Shown here in pieces: positions 1 through 8,612 of a stretch of DNA of 44,271 bases. The DNA lies in the NCBI GenBank assembly GCA_937922945.1, contig CAKZUP010000124.1:1-44271 (forward strand). Reading direction: 5' to 3'. Every line of letters starts with the position of its first letter. The first letter of the stretch is position 1. Under the pieces are notes generated by a model. That model made no database searches and was not told the origin of the DNA. It saw only the letters and a program-made list of their open reading frames with translations. The DNA is from an uncultured Granulosicoccaceae bacterium (GTDB taxonomy: Bacteria; Pseudomonadota; Gammaproteobacteria; Granulosicoccales; Granulosicoccaceae). A program made the position numbers and the translations under genes.

Positions 1-52
1 CCGCAAACGCGGTTATAGTTTTCAACGTTAAGGCAATTGCAGACGAACGAAC

Positions 53-1240
53 TTATGCCGCTTTGGTCTTGGCCTCACGGGTAGACTTCATAAAATCGAG
101 CGCGGCTTGTACCCCGCCAGACTGGTGAGGCACATCCGCCAGATGTAGCCCCATTTCCACAGCCGATAAGGTGCCGGCCAATGTAACGTCGTTAATGTCA
201 CCAAGGTGCCCAATGCGGAATACCTTGCCGGCTATTTTTGACAAGCCATTACCAAACGACGTGTTGCATTCGGCAAGAATCACGGCACGCAGGTGATCGG
301 CATCGCAACCCTCGGGTACACGAACAGCCGTGAGCACTGGAGAATGTTCACTATCAACTGTGCACTGCACTTCAAGCCCCCAGGCGTTAACCGCTGCGCG
401 TGTTGCAGCCGCATGCCGCTTATGCCTGGCGAAAACGTTATCAAGGCCTTCCTCTTCAAGCATATCAATGGCTTCAGCAAGACCAAACAAAAGGTTGGTC
501 GCTGGCGTGTAAGGAAAATAGCCGCGGGCATTGGCTTCGATCATGTCGCTCCATTGCCAATAGGAATTAGGTAGCGTCGCATTCGCACCGACGGCTAAAG
601 CTTTCTTGCTAACTGCATTAAAGGATAAACCGGGCGGTAACATCAGCCCCTTCTGCGAACCGGAAACCGCCACATCAACGCCCCACTCATCGAAACGAAA
701 ATCGGCAGACGCCAATCCGGAGATCGTGTCCACCAATAGCAACGCAGGATGACCAGTGGCATCCATGGCAGCGCGAATGTCGGCAATTCGCGACGTGCTA
801 CCTGTGGAGGTTTCATTGTGTACCACGCATACGGCTTTCATCTCATGGTTGGTATCAGCTCGCAACGCTTTCTCTATGAGATCCGGGTCGGCTCCCCGGC
901 GCCAATCGGTTTCTATCAGTTCTGGTTGCAGGCCAAGCTTTAACGCCAATGCGCGCCACAAAGACGCAAAGTGACCGGTTTCCACCATCAGCAGTTTGTC
1001 ACCTGCGCTCATGGTGTTAACCAAGGCCGCTTCCCATGCGCCAGTACCAGACGATGGATAAATGATTACCGGCTGTGTTGTTTTGAAAATGCGCTGTACG
1101 CCAGAGAGCACGCGATGCCCCAAATCGGCGAAGCCTGGGCCGCGGTGGTCGATTACCGGCATGTCAATCGCACGCAATATGCGATCAGGTACAGGACTGG
1201 GCCCCGGTATTTGCAAGAAATGACGGCCTGCTTTGCGCAT
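53..1240 (-). CDS. Class V PLP aminotransferase (serine/alanine/aspartate-glyoxylate aminotransferase-like)
   Basis: This is a 395-aa fold-type I, class V aminotransferase; the family transfers an amino group from serine, alanine or aspartate to glyoxylate, giving glycine. Visible family marks are the N-terminal IPGPSPVPDRIL segment, DMPVIDHRGPGF, the SSGTGAWEAA phosphate-loop region, HNETSTG, and SGSQKGLMLPPG with the PLP lysine at K197. The C-terminal GKVFRIGHLGD is typical of glyoxylate aminotransferases. The frame stays open 39 codons upstream, but I start at the ATG at 1240 because a GGAG lies 8 nt before it and homologues begin near this residue. It is divergent from a FAD/Fe-S 2-hydroxyacid dehydrogenase that could supply glyoxylate. 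The amino donor cannot be read from sequence. Confidence 0.9.
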   Translation of the reverse strand: MRKAGRHFLQIPGPSPVPDRILRAIDMPVIDHRGPGFADLGHRVLSGVQRIFKTTQPVIIYPSSGTGAWEAALVNTMSAGDKLLMVETGHFASLWRALALKLGLQPELIETDWRRGADPDLIEKALRADTNHEMKAVCVVHNETSTGSTSRIADIRAAMDATGHPALLLVDTISGLASADFRFDEWGVDVAVSGSQKGLMLPPGLSFNAVSKKALAVGANATLPNSYWQWSDMIEANARGYFPYTPATNLLFGLAEAIDMLEEEGLDNVFARHKRHAAATRAAVNAWGLEVQCTVDSEHSPVLTAVRVPEGCDADHLRAVILAECNTSFGNGLSKIAGKVFRIGHLGDINDVTLAGTLSAVEMGLHLADVPHQSGGVQAALDFMKSTREAKTKAA

Positions 1241-1351
1241 AGAGACAACTCCACAAGTGACATGACGCGATATCACTCGCATCAGGTTGCTTAATCTGAA
1301 TTTTGAATTCATTATTAAGTAACTGGATAGCAAAAAGCAACGATTATCGAC
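1241..1351. promoter_or_regulatory. Divergent promoter region between aminotransferase and dehydrogenase
   Basis: These 111 bp separate two genes transcribed away from each other, so both promoters must lie here. The stretch around 1297-1325 is AT-rich and contains the short palindrome TGAATTCA. An FCD-family GntR regulator is the third gene of the rightward operon and is the natural candidate to bind here; this is inference, as no clear GntR consensus site is seen. Confidence 0.4.
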
Positions 1352-4300
1352 ATGCACTCCGAAATAGAACGGCGTTTGAACGCAGAGTTAGCGGGTGACG
1401 TGTATGCCGACCGGTTTACCCGTGGTCGATATGCAACAGATGCATCGATCTATCAAATGATGCCTGCAGGTGTTGTCATGCCCCGGTCTAATGAAGACCT
1501 GCAGGCAACTATCTCTATTGCACGCGAACACGAGATTCCCATAACCGCTCGCGGTGGCGGCACCTCACAGTGCGGTCAAACGGTAAATTCCGGACTGATC
1601 ATCGACAACTCCCGCTATTTGAATCAATTACTCGAACTCGATGTGGTGAATCGTCGTTGCGTGGTTCAACCCGGCATTGTGCTCGATGAGCTAAACCGGT
1701 TGCTTAAACCCCATGGCCTTTGGTTTCCAGTGGATGTATCAACCGCATCCCGCGCAACCATTGGTGGCATGACGGCCAATAATTCCTGCGGCCAACGCTC
1801 CATTTACTATGGCACCATGCGCCATAACGTGCAGGCCATAAACGCCATACTGCCTAACGGCGAAACCATGCGCTTTGATGACATAGACCGTTCGATTGAT
1901 TCACTGTCAAGCACCAATAGAGCACTGGTAAAAGAGCTTCTCGGCATCGGTATGCAGGAAGTAGACACCATTAAAGAAAAATTCCCTAACGTGTTACGTC
2001 GCGTTGGCGGCTATAACATTGATGCGCTTCTACCGTCGAAAAACTCGATTAATCTTGCGCATTTGCTGGTGGGCTCTGAAGGGACCCTCGCCTACTCCAC
2101 AGAGATTGAACTAAAACTTTCGCCCTTACCGCATAATCGCGTTCTGGGTGTGTGTCATTTCCCAAGCTTCTATCAGGCAATGGATGCCACGCAACATCTG
2201 GTTGAACTGGGGCCGCATGCAGTGGAGCTTATCGACAACACGATGATTCAATTGGCCAGAGACATCGATCTGTACAAATCATCGGTCAACGAATTCGTAC
2301 GCGGCGAACCAGCAGCACTTCTGCTGGTTGAGTTTGCCAACGAGTCGCACGAAGACAATCTGCAGCAGTTATCCCGCTTGCACGATTGCATGGGCGATCT
2401 TGGTTTTAGCTGGCAAGGCAAAGACCAACAATGGGGCGGCGTTGTTGACGCTGTTGATAAGACGCTTCAGGCTCGTATTGGCGAGGTACGTAAAGCGGGT
2501 CTGAACATCATGATGTCGATGAAATCAGAAGGCAAACCGGTTTCGTTTGTTGAAGATTGTGCCGTTGAGCTAACCGACCTGGCAGAATTTACCGCAGGAC
2601 TAACCGAGGTATTTAGCAAACACGGTACACCCGGCACCTGGTATGCACATGCATCCGTAGGCTGTTTGCATGTACGACCTGTGTTGAACATGAAGCTTGA
2701 AAAAGACGCCAACACCATGCGCGAAATAGCCGAAGAAGCGTTTGATCTTGTGCTGAAATACAAAGGCTCCCACTCCGGTGAGCATGGCGACGGTATCTCT
2801 CGATCAGAATTTCACACAAAGATGTTTGGTACCGACATGGTGCAAACCTTTGAACGCGTTAAACAGCATTTCGACCCGAACAATTTATTTAATCCAGGAA
2901 AAATTGTTAACGCTCCGCGCATGAATGATCGCTCGCTGTTTCGTTATCCACCTGACTATAAAATGATAGAAATAAAACCTTCGCTGGATTGGTCTGAGTG
3001 GACCGGAGCCAGTGGTGGTTTGCAGGGTGCCATTGAGATGTGTAACAACAATGGCGCATGCAGGAAAACTCAAGGTGGCGTTATGTGTCCATCGTACCGT
3101 GTTACCAAAAATGAAAAAGACGTGACGCGTGGTCGTGCGAACACGTTGCGTTTGGCCATGTCAGGCCAACTCGGTGAACAGGCCATGAGCTCCGATGACA
3201 TGATGGAGACCATGAAGTTATGCGTATCGTGCAAAGCCTGCAAACGCGAGTGCCCCACCGGCGTCGATATGGCCAAAATGAAAATTGAAGTCTTAGCAGC
3301 CCGCGCATCCGTAAAAGGGCACACATTGCATGATCGGCTTATCGCGCACCTGCCTCGATACGCACCGTTTGCCGCTAAACTGAGCCGGTTAATAAACTTA
3401 CGCAATGCATCTCCCATGCTTGCACGGATGCTGGAACCGGTCACGGGCTTTTCCGCCGAGCGACCATTGCCCGCTTGGTCGTCGAAGCCGTTTTCACACA
3501 CCCCGCCAGAACGCAATGGAACGCGCGATGTGGTCTTGTTGGCCGATACATTCAACACCTGGTTTGAGCCGGAAAAACTCAAAGCGGCCATAACGGTGTT
3601 GGAGGCAGCAAGCTTTCACGTCAATGTTGCACAGACCCCACTCGATCGAAACGGCAAACGAAAAAGCAAGCGAGCACTGTGTTGCGGCCGCACCTACCTT
3701 GCAACCGGCATGCTGGCGCAAGCCAAACGCGAGGCTAACAATATGGTTGACGCACTGTTACCTTGGGTTGAAAAAGGGGTACCGGTTGTTGGCCTGGAAC
3801 CCAGCTGCTTACTCACACTACGAGATGAGTATCCGGTACTTATCCCGGGCGAAAAAACAGACTTGTTAGCCGCCAATGCACTGCTACTCGAAGAGCTGAT
3901 AATGCAGCAACATGAAAACGGTCAATTGAACTGGACGTTAAATGCACCGGCAGCGAACGCATTGGTGCATGGTCATTGTCATCAAAAAGCACTCGGTGCG
4001 TTTACTGCGGTGCAACAGTGCCTCGGCCTTATTCCCGATATGCAGGTCAATGTTATCGAATCCAGTTGCTGCGGTATGGCCGGTGCGTTTGGTTATGCCA
4101 GCGACACAGTAGCGGTATCAAAACAGATGGCAGAGTTAGACTTACTACCAAGCGTACGCAATGCCGATACACAAACGCTGATTGTGGCCGACGGTACATC
4201 ATGCCGCCACCAAATAGCAGACGGCACGCAGCGCGAAGCCTTGCATGTCGCTGAAGTGATGGCGATGGCATTAAACACCACCATCGAAACCAACTCCCAT

Positions 4301-4357
4301 CGCCCACAGGATAAACATGACGGTGCAACATTCCCCGATACAGGAGAACTGACATGA
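1352..4357 (+). CDS. FAD-linked oxidase / iron-sulfur fusion, 2-hydroxyacid dehydrogenase (GlcD-GlcF or YdiJ type)
   Basis: The 1001-aa protein joins two modules that are separate subunits in glycolate oxidase. Residues about 35-260 are a PCMH-type FAD-binding domain (GGGTSQCGQ, ATIGGMTANNSCGQRS, LLVGSEGTLA), followed by a FAD-oxidase C-terminal domain ending near HFDPNNLFNPGKI. The second half is a ferredoxin-like domain with a CNNNGACRK...CP cluster near residue 565 and CVSCKACKRECP near residue 624, then GlcF-type cysteine-rich motifs (ALCCGRTY, HGHCHQKALG near 873, SSCCGMAGAFGY near 904). Length and layout match the YdiJ family (about 1,000 aa), whose members oxidise D-2-hydroxyacids and pass electrons to the respiratory chain. 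The substrate is not determined; glycolate would suit the divergent glyoxylate aminotransferase. The stop overlaps the next start (ATGA), indicating translational coupling. Confidence 0.9.
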   Translation: MHSEIERRLNAELAGDVYADRFTRGRYATDASIYQMMPAGVVMPRSNEDLQATISIAREHEIPITARGGGTSQCGQTVNSGLIIDNSRYLNQLLELDVVNRRCVVQPGIVLDELNRLLKPHGLWFPVDVSTASRATIGGMTANNSCGQRSIYYGTMRHNVQAINAILPNGETMRFDDIDRSIDSLSSTNRALVKELLGIGMQEVDTIKEKFPNVLRRVGGYNIDALLPSKNSINLAHLLVGSEGTLAYSTEIELKLSPLPHNRVLGVCHFPSFYQAMDATQHLVELGPHAVELIDNTMIQLARDIDLYKSSVNEFVRGEPAALLLVEFANESHEDNLQQLSRLHDCMGDLGFSWQGKDQQWGGVVDAVDKTLQARIGEVRKAGLNIMMSMKSEGKPVSFVEDCAVELTDLAEFTAGLTEVFSKHGTPGTWYAHASVGCLHVRPVLNMKLEKDANTMREIAEEAFDLVLKYKGSHSGEHGDGISRSEFHTKMFGTDMVQTFERVKQHFDPNNLFNPGKIVNAPRMNDRSLFRYPPDYKMIEIKPSLDWSEWTGASGGLQGAIEMCNNNGACRKTQGGVMCPSYRVTKNEKDVTRGRANTLRLAMSGQLGEQAMSSDDMMETMKLCVSCKACKRECPTGVDMAKMKIEVLAARASVKGHTLHDRLIAHLPRYAPFAAKLSRLINLRNASPMLARMLEPVTGFSAERPLPAWSSKPFSHTPPERNGTRDVVLLADTFNTWFEPEKLKAAITVLEAASFHVNVAQTPLDRNGKRKSKRALCCGRTYLATGMLAQAKREANNMVDALLPWVEKGVPVVGLEPSCLLTLRDEYPVLIPGEKTDLLAANALLLEELIMQQHENGQLNWTLNAPAANALVHGHCHQKALGAFTAVQQCLGLIPDMQVNVIESSCCGMAGAFGYASDTVAVSKQMAELDLLPSVRNADTQTLIVADGTSCRHQIADGTQREALHVAEVMAMALNTTIETNSHRPQDKHDGATFPDTGELT

Positions 4358-5043
4358 ACGCACTTGGCGATGTTGCCTCGATAAAACGCCCCTCATTGCA
4401 CAGCGAACTAACTGATCGCTTACGAGACATGATTGTTGAAGGCGTTCTCACTGCCGGAGAAAAAGTTCCCGAACGTGCGCTATGTGAAAAATTAGGCGTG
4501 TCTCGCACCCCTATGCGCGAGGCGTTGAAAGTGCTGGCTGCAGAAGGCCTGCTCACACTGGAACCGAACAGAGGTGCCCGCGTTCGCGCCATCACGCTTG
4601 AAGATCTGGAAGAAGTGTTTCCACTCATGGGTGCACTAGAAGCGCTGGCAGGCGAACTGGCTTGCGCCAATATCAGTAACGCACAATTAACCGAGCTGAA
4701 AAAAGCCCATGCACAAATGATGACCCACTATAAAGCATCCGATATGCCTGGTTACTTTCATCATAATCAACGCATTCATGAACTCATTATGCAGGCAGCC
4801 GATAACCCCACACTCAGTTCCATGTACCAATCGCTAGCCGTAAGAGTACGCCAAGCACGCTACCTTGCCAACATGAGCGCAGAGCGCTGGCAACAAGCTG
4901 TTGAAGAGCATGAAGAGATCATAGATGCACTGGATAAACGCGACGGTCAGTTGCTCGGTACTATTTTAAAACGGCATCTTATGAATAAATTTGCCACCGT
5001 TCGTCAATGGCTTGAAGCGCAAGAGCCAAGCGACGCTGGCTAA
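4354..5043 (+). CDS. GntR family transcriptional regulator, FadR/FCD subfamily
   Basis: The 229-aa protein has an N-terminal winged helix (about residues 15-80, including LCEKLGVSRTPMREALKVLAAEGLL) and an all-helical FCD ligand-binding domain. The FCD part carries the usual metal-binding histidine pattern (YFHHNQRIHELIMQAADN and EEHEEIIDALDKRD). It overlaps the preceding dehydrogenase by four bases and is therefore co-transcribed with it. FCD regulators usually respond to small carboxylic acids, which fits control of a 2-hydroxyacid dehydrogenase; the effector itself is inferred. It ends tail-to-tail with the next gene, with a 4-bp overlap of stop codons. Confidence 0.92.
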   Translation: MNALGDVASIKRPSLHSELTDRLRDMIVEGVLTAGEKVPERALCEKLGVSRTPMREALKVLAAEGLLTLEPNRGARVRAITLEDLEEVFPLMGALEALAGELACANISNAQLTELKKAHAQMMTHYKASDMPGYFHHNQRIHELIMQAADNPTLSSMYQSLAVRVRQARYLANMSAERWQQAVEEHEEIIDALDKRDGQLLGTILKRHLMNKFATVRQWLEAQEPSDAG

Positions 5044-5702
5044 ATGTCTTGCCCGGGCTTATGGATATCCCGATAATTTTGCGGCCATAGGCTTTCTGGT
5101 AAAACACTGCGCTCTTGTATCCATGGGTAAATGGACACCGCTATTCGCAAGGCATCGAACGCCTTGTCGAGCTGCCCCATTCTGCTATAGATATGATATT
5201 TCCCGGCATGCGCCCCAAAGTGACTCGGCTCCAGTTCAAGTGCACGATTCACGTCGATCTCTGCGTCGGCAAAATTTTCCCGAAGAAACCGAATAAAGCC
5301 ACGCTGGTTGAAGCCTTCAGAGTAGTCCGGTGCCAGCGATACAACGTCATCGAGTATATTTTCTGCTGCTTCAAAATCATACGCCTCACGACGCTCAATG
5401 GCCGCATCGAGCAGGGCCCTGACTTCAGGTGTTGGCGCTTGATCAAACCAATAACGCCACACAGCATCCTCTGCGATTCGACCTTCAAGTTCTGTTTTCG
5501 CTGTTGCAAGCGTTGCCAATAAAGCAGACCTTTCATCAACTGTTTTATCTTGCTGATCCGCTGCGGCAACTGGACTAAACACAACTGAACTCAACACAAT
5601 TGAAATAAAAAAAATTGAACATAAAACAACTGAACTTGAAACGATTAACCGTAAAACCGACATTCGAAAAGTGTGACAATAACGGTATTGGGATTGCATC
5701 AT
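5040..5702 (-). CDS. Exported TPR-repeat protein with repeat-built signal peptide
   Basis: This 220-aa protein has an N-terminal hydrophobic export signal (about residues 16-48, ending near PVAAADQQ) and a C-terminal helical part with tetratricopeptide-like repeats (roughly residues 95-195, e.g. RREAYDFEAAENILDDVVSLAPD, FADAEIDVNRALELEPSHFGAHAG and MGQLDKAFDALRIAVSIYP). The start at 5702 is chosen because GAGGAG lies 9 nt upstream; the internal Met14 has no ribosome-binding site. The hydrophobic core is five successive pentapeptides encoded by a 15-bp tandem repeat. TPR proteins act as protein-protein scaffolds; this one presumably sits in the periplasm or on the outer membrane. No specific function can be given. 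Confidence 0.8.
   Translation of the reverse strand: MMQSQYRYCHTFRMSVLRLIVSSSVVLCSIFFISIVLSSVVFSPVAAADQQDKTVDERSALLATLATAKTELEGRIAEDAVWRYWFDQAPTPEVRALLDAAIERREAYDFEAAENILDDVVSLAPDYSEGFNQRGFIRFLRENFADAEIDVNRALELEPSHFGAHAGKYHIYSRMGQLDKAFDALRIAVSIYPWIQERSVLPESLWPQNYRDIHKPGQDI
5568..5642 (-). repeat. Degenerate 15-bp tandem repeat, five units, inside a signal peptide
   Basis: Five consecutive 15-bp units start at 5568, 5583, 5598, 5613 and 5628. On the plus strand they follow the pattern AAYTGAACTNAACAC with substitutions. Read on the coding strand they give pentapeptides VSSSV, VLCSI, FFISI, VLSSV and VFSPV (residues 21-45). Because the unit is a multiple of three, unit gain or loss would keep frame and change hydrophobic length by five residues. 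Confidence 0.8.
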
Positions 5703-5723
5703 TTGTTAAATCTCCTCGGCAAA

Positions 5724-6530
5724 TCAGGTTAACTGATTCAACCAATGTTCAATATCGTCCATAACCCGATTGCGTCGCTCAGGTGTTTCATTCAGCACTT
5801 CGTGCCTGAATCCGGTATAGCAATGCTGGGTTAAGTACTGAGCTGGCACAGACTCAGCAAAGCGTTTGATCGCATCGGTTTTAACGACCACGTCGTCGCC
5901 AGCCATAAGAATCAAGGTTGGCACAGTGATTCGATTGGCCTTGGATAACGTCAGCCGACCCACCCTGATTAACCACACAACAATGCTTGCAGACTTATAA
6001 CGGTGATTAAGCGGATCGTTTGTGCCCATTTGTTGCTCAGTTTCATCATGCGTTAGCTTATGAGCTTCATAAGCCAATTGCTGGTGGAACCGCGGAGCAA
6101 CCGTATTGAGTAGCGCAAGTTTAGTACGATTCCAGCGGCTAACAAACGGCTCAAATGCAGGCGCAGACAACATAAGCCCCGCAACATCTACATCGTGATT
6201 TAACACCATCGAGGCAGCAACAAGTCCACCCAGACTATGGCCGAATAGATACGGCTTAGCGTCTATTTCTCGTGCAAATTCGGCAAGCTGTGCAGAACCC
6301 ACCAATTCCAATTCGCTGGCCGACATCAGAACGCCTCTTTTGCCAGCACTTTCTCCGTGACCCGGGTGATCATGCGCACCCACAATGTAACCCATATTTG
6401 TTAAGCGATTGGCCAGGCGCTCGTACCTTCCAGCATGTTCGCCGATCCCATGCAGCAAATACACGCCTTTCGCAGGTTCATCGGTTAATGATGATGGATA
6501 CCACCGGTGTGTGTGGATTTTTCCTGTCAT
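5724..6530 (-). CDS. Alpha/beta hydrolase, monoacylglycerol lipase / lysophospholipase-like
   Basis: The 268-aa protein is a serine hydrolase of the Hydrolase_4 (PldB/monoglyceride lipase) family. It shows the oxyanion-region HGIGEHAGRYERLA, the DHPGHGESAGKRG motif typical of monoacylglycerol lipases, the nucleophile elbow GHSLGG with Ser99, an acid region near LILMAGDDVVV, and a C-terminal catalytic His in GFRHEVLNE. There is no signal peptide, so it is likely cytoplasmic. Likely substrates are monoacylglycerols or lysophospholipids by family. It lies 21 bp downstream of the TPR gene start on the same strand and is divergent from the SDR operon. Confidence 0.88.
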   Translation of the reverse strand: MTGKIHTHRWYPSSLTDEPAKGVYLLHGIGEHAGRYERLANRLTNMGYIVGAHDHPGHGESAGKRGVLMSASELELVGSAQLAEFAREIDAKPYLFGHSLGGLVAASMVLNHDVDVAGLMLSAPAFEPFVSRWNRTKLALLNTVAPRFHQQLAYEAHKLTHDETEQQMGTNDPLNHRYKSASIVVWLIRVGRLTLSKANRITVPTLILMAGDDVVVKTDAIKRFAESVPAQYLTQHCYTGFRHEVLNETPERRNRVMDDIEHWLNQLT

Positions 6531-6641
6531 GCGAGTTTACCGCCGAGTGTGCAATCTGCCATTGCCCATTATACCTGCAAGTCATCCGTCGAACCGATAG
6601 CCAGACTTTCTCCCACACTACCGAGTCGGATAATCGACCGC

Positions 6642-6675
6642 TTTACTACTGGCTGTAGTAAATTAGTCTCTAATT
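6642..6675. promoter_or_regulatory. Two adjacent palindromes upstream of the SDR-M20-ROK-MFS operon (candidate operator)
   Basis: TTTACTAC-TGGCT-GTAGTAAA (6642-6662) is a perfect 8-bp inverted repeat with a 5-bp spacer, and AATTAG-TCT-CTAATT (6661-6675) is a perfect 6-bp inverted repeat touching it. Both lie 31-64 bp before the SDR start, in promoter position, with no T-tract, so an operator is more likely than a terminator. No regulator gene is part of this operon. Confidence 0.5.
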
Positions 6676-6705
6676 GTTATTCAACACATCACGATAGGTA
6701 TTGAC

Positions 6706-7410
6706 ATGGATATTTCTGGGAAAAAAGCGGTTGTTTTCGGTGGCACATCGGGTATTGGATTAGCGGCCGTCCAACAGCTGGTCGCACTCGGTGCATCCGT
6801 GGTGGCCATTAGTCGCAACCCCGATAAAGCCGCCGACATGCCTGCAGGCGCAAGCACTGAAGCGTGCGACGTCTGCGACGGTGACGCTGTAGCTGCCCTA
6901 CTTGCCCGCTTAGCACCATTCGATATTCTCATTAGCGCTGCAACCGGCGGCAGCAGAGCCATTGGCCCGTTCGCCGATATGGACATAGCTGGGTACAAAA
7001 GCTCGTTCGACAAACTCTGGGGCTACGCCAATGTAGTCCGTCATGGCATTGAACACTTACCCGAGCATGGCGCTATCGTCTTGGTTTCAGGCTCACCGGC
7101 ACGCCGCTGTGGCCCCGGCCAGGTGGCTTTATCATCTGTAGGCGGTGCCGTAGAAGCGCTGAGTCGCGCGGTAGCAAAAGAGATATCGCCAAAACGCATT
7201 AACGTTATGTCGCCAGGGCTGATTGATACACCCATGGTTCCGTTACAAGGCGCCGAAAGAACGGCTCATTATGAACGCCTGACCGGTAACAATCTTATTC
7301 CTCGCGCGGGCACCGCTGATGAATGTGCGCAAGGTATTATCTTTTTAGTTCAAAACGACTTCGTTACTGGCACAACGCTCGATGTTGATGGCGGTATTCT
7401 GCTTTCCTGA
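6706..7410 (+). CDS. Short-chain dehydrogenase/reductase-like protein lacking the YxxxK motif
   Basis: The 234-aa protein has the Rossmann cofactor loop GGTSGIG (residues 12-18), a first-basic-residue region (ISRNPDKA), a central ISAAT segment, and a C-terminal TGTTLDVDGG characteristic of classical SDRs. The segment where the catalytic Tyr-x-x-x-Lys should be reads GQVALSSVGGAVEALSRAVAKE, with neither Tyr nor Lys in register. It may be an atypical oxidoreductase from a divergent SDR branch, or catalytically altered. It is the first gene of a four-gene operon with an M20 amidohydrolase, a ROK kinase and an MFS transporter. Confidence 0.85.
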   Translation: MDISGKKAVVFGGTSGIGLAAVQQLVALGASVVAISRNPDKAADMPAGASTEACDVCDGDAVAALLARLAPFDILISAATGGSRAIGPFADMDIAGYKSSFDKLWGYANVVRHGIEHLPEHGAIVLVSGSPARRCGPGQVALSSVGGAVEALSRAVAKEISPKRINVMSPGLIDTPMVPLQGAERTAHYERLTGNNLIPRAGTADECAQGIIFLVQNDFVTGTTLDVDGGILLS

Positions 7411-7463
7411 TGAGTTGGCGCAGCTGCCTGACAAATTAATCTGCCGACGGTTAACGATTTGCA

Positions 7464-8612
7464 ATGACAGACTTTAAAGACAGGCTTATACAGTTTCGTC
7501 GAGATTTACATCAACACCCCGAACTGGGTTTTGCCGAACACAGAACCAAAGCATTGGTTGCCGACCGGTTAACTCAACTTGGTCTGGAAGTCCATCAAGG
7601 TGTGGGTGTGGTGGGTGTGCTCAAACAGGGTAACGGCAACCGATGCATCGGTTTGCGCGCCGATATGGATGCGCTGCCGATCCATGAAACCAGTGAGCAT
7701 GCGTATGTATCGAAAACGCCGGGCGTCATGCATGCGTGCGGCCACGATGGCCACACAACCATGTTACTCGGCGCCGCAGAACTGCTATCCCAACGCCCCG
7801 AATTTGATGGCACAATCGTGTTCCTGTTCCAGCCAAACGAAGAACACGGACTGGGCGCGAAAGCGATGATTGAAGAAGGTGTGTTAAACACATTTCCCTT
7901 GCAGGAAGTGTATGCAATACACAACCTGCCCAATGAACCCGTTGGCAAACTATCCACTAAGCCGGGTCAGATTTGTGCCAGTGAAAGCCTGTTTGAAATC
8001 GAGATTAAGGGGCAAGGTGGGCACGCATCGATGCCGCACGCGGGTGTTGATGCCATTACCGTCGGCGCAGAATTAGTTGGCACGCTGCAAACCATCGTTT
8101 CCAGAAAACTGGCGCCCGGTGCTGGTGTGGTTGTGTCTGTTACAGAGTTTATTACCGATGGCCAGCGTAATGTACTGCCGGGTAACGCCACACTTAAGGG
8201 CGATGTGCGGGCACGTTTACCCGAAGATCGTAAGGCTGTTAAACACTTAATGCAGCAAATCGTCGATGGAATGGCCGCTACACACAACGTCGAAATGTCC
8301 TTGTCTTTTAACACAGAATTTATTGAAACCATCAATGCAGAACTACCCACACAAGCAGCTGTTGACGTATCGCAATCGCTGCATATGGATACGCAAGCAA
8401 ACCGGCCAGCCATGACGTTCTCCGAAGACTTTGCGCATTTTTGCGCTGCAGTACCAGGCTGCTTTATGTTGTTAGGCAACGGCGAAGACGGCAAACACGC
8501 CCAACCTTTACACGCATCAGATTACGATTTTAACGACGAGCTCTTAACCATCGGAGCTGAGTACTGGGCTGCTTTGGTCCAGGCTCGCCTGCCGGTTCGA
8601 GCGACAAGCTAG
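7464..8612 (+). CDS. M20 family amidohydrolase (hippurate/N-acyl-amino-acid hydrolase-like)
   Basis: The 382-aa protein is an M20D-type metallo-amidohydrolase. Motifs seen are FRRDLHQHPELGFAE, GLRADMDALPI, the metal site MHACGHDGHT with Cys92 and His94, the Gln/Glu region QPNEEHGLGAKAMIEEG, and GGHASMPHAGVDAI in the dimerisation lid domain. Family members cleave N-acetyl, N-benzoyl or other acyl groups from amino acids or amino compounds in the cytoplasm. It ends in TAGTG, with the stop overlapping the GTG start of the ROK kinase, so the two are translationally coupled. The pairing hints at deacylation of an N-acylated substrate before phosphorylation, but the substrate is unknown. Confidence 0.9.
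   Translation: MTDFKDRLIQFRRDLHQHPELGFAEHRTKALVADRLTQLGLEVHQGVGVVGVLKQGNGNRCIGLRADMDALPIHETSEHAYVSKTPGVMHACGHDGHTTMLLGAAELLSQRPEFDGTIVFLFQPNEEHGLGAKAMIEEGVLNTFPLQEVYAIHNLPNEPVGKLSTKPGQICASESLFEIEIKGQGGHASMPHAGVDAITVGAELVGTLQTIVSRKLAPGAGVVVSVTEFITDGQRNVLPGNATLKGDVRARLPEDRKAVKHLMQQIVDGMAATHNVEMSLSFNTEFIETINAELPTQAAVDVSQSLHMDTQANRPAMTFSEDFAHFCAAVPGCFMLLGNGEDGKHAQPLHASDYDFNDELLTIGAEYWAALVQARLPVRATS

Noticed and set aside
3070..3591. Minus-strand 173-codon frame inside the dehydrogenase gene
   Set aside because: Lies fully antisense to a well-supported Fe-S domain; composition (Ser/Arg/Ala-rich) is that of a shadow frame.
4053..4670. Minus-strand 205-codon frame across the dehydrogenase-GntR junction
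   Set aside because: Antisense to two real genes and their overlap; low-complexity shadow with no family features.
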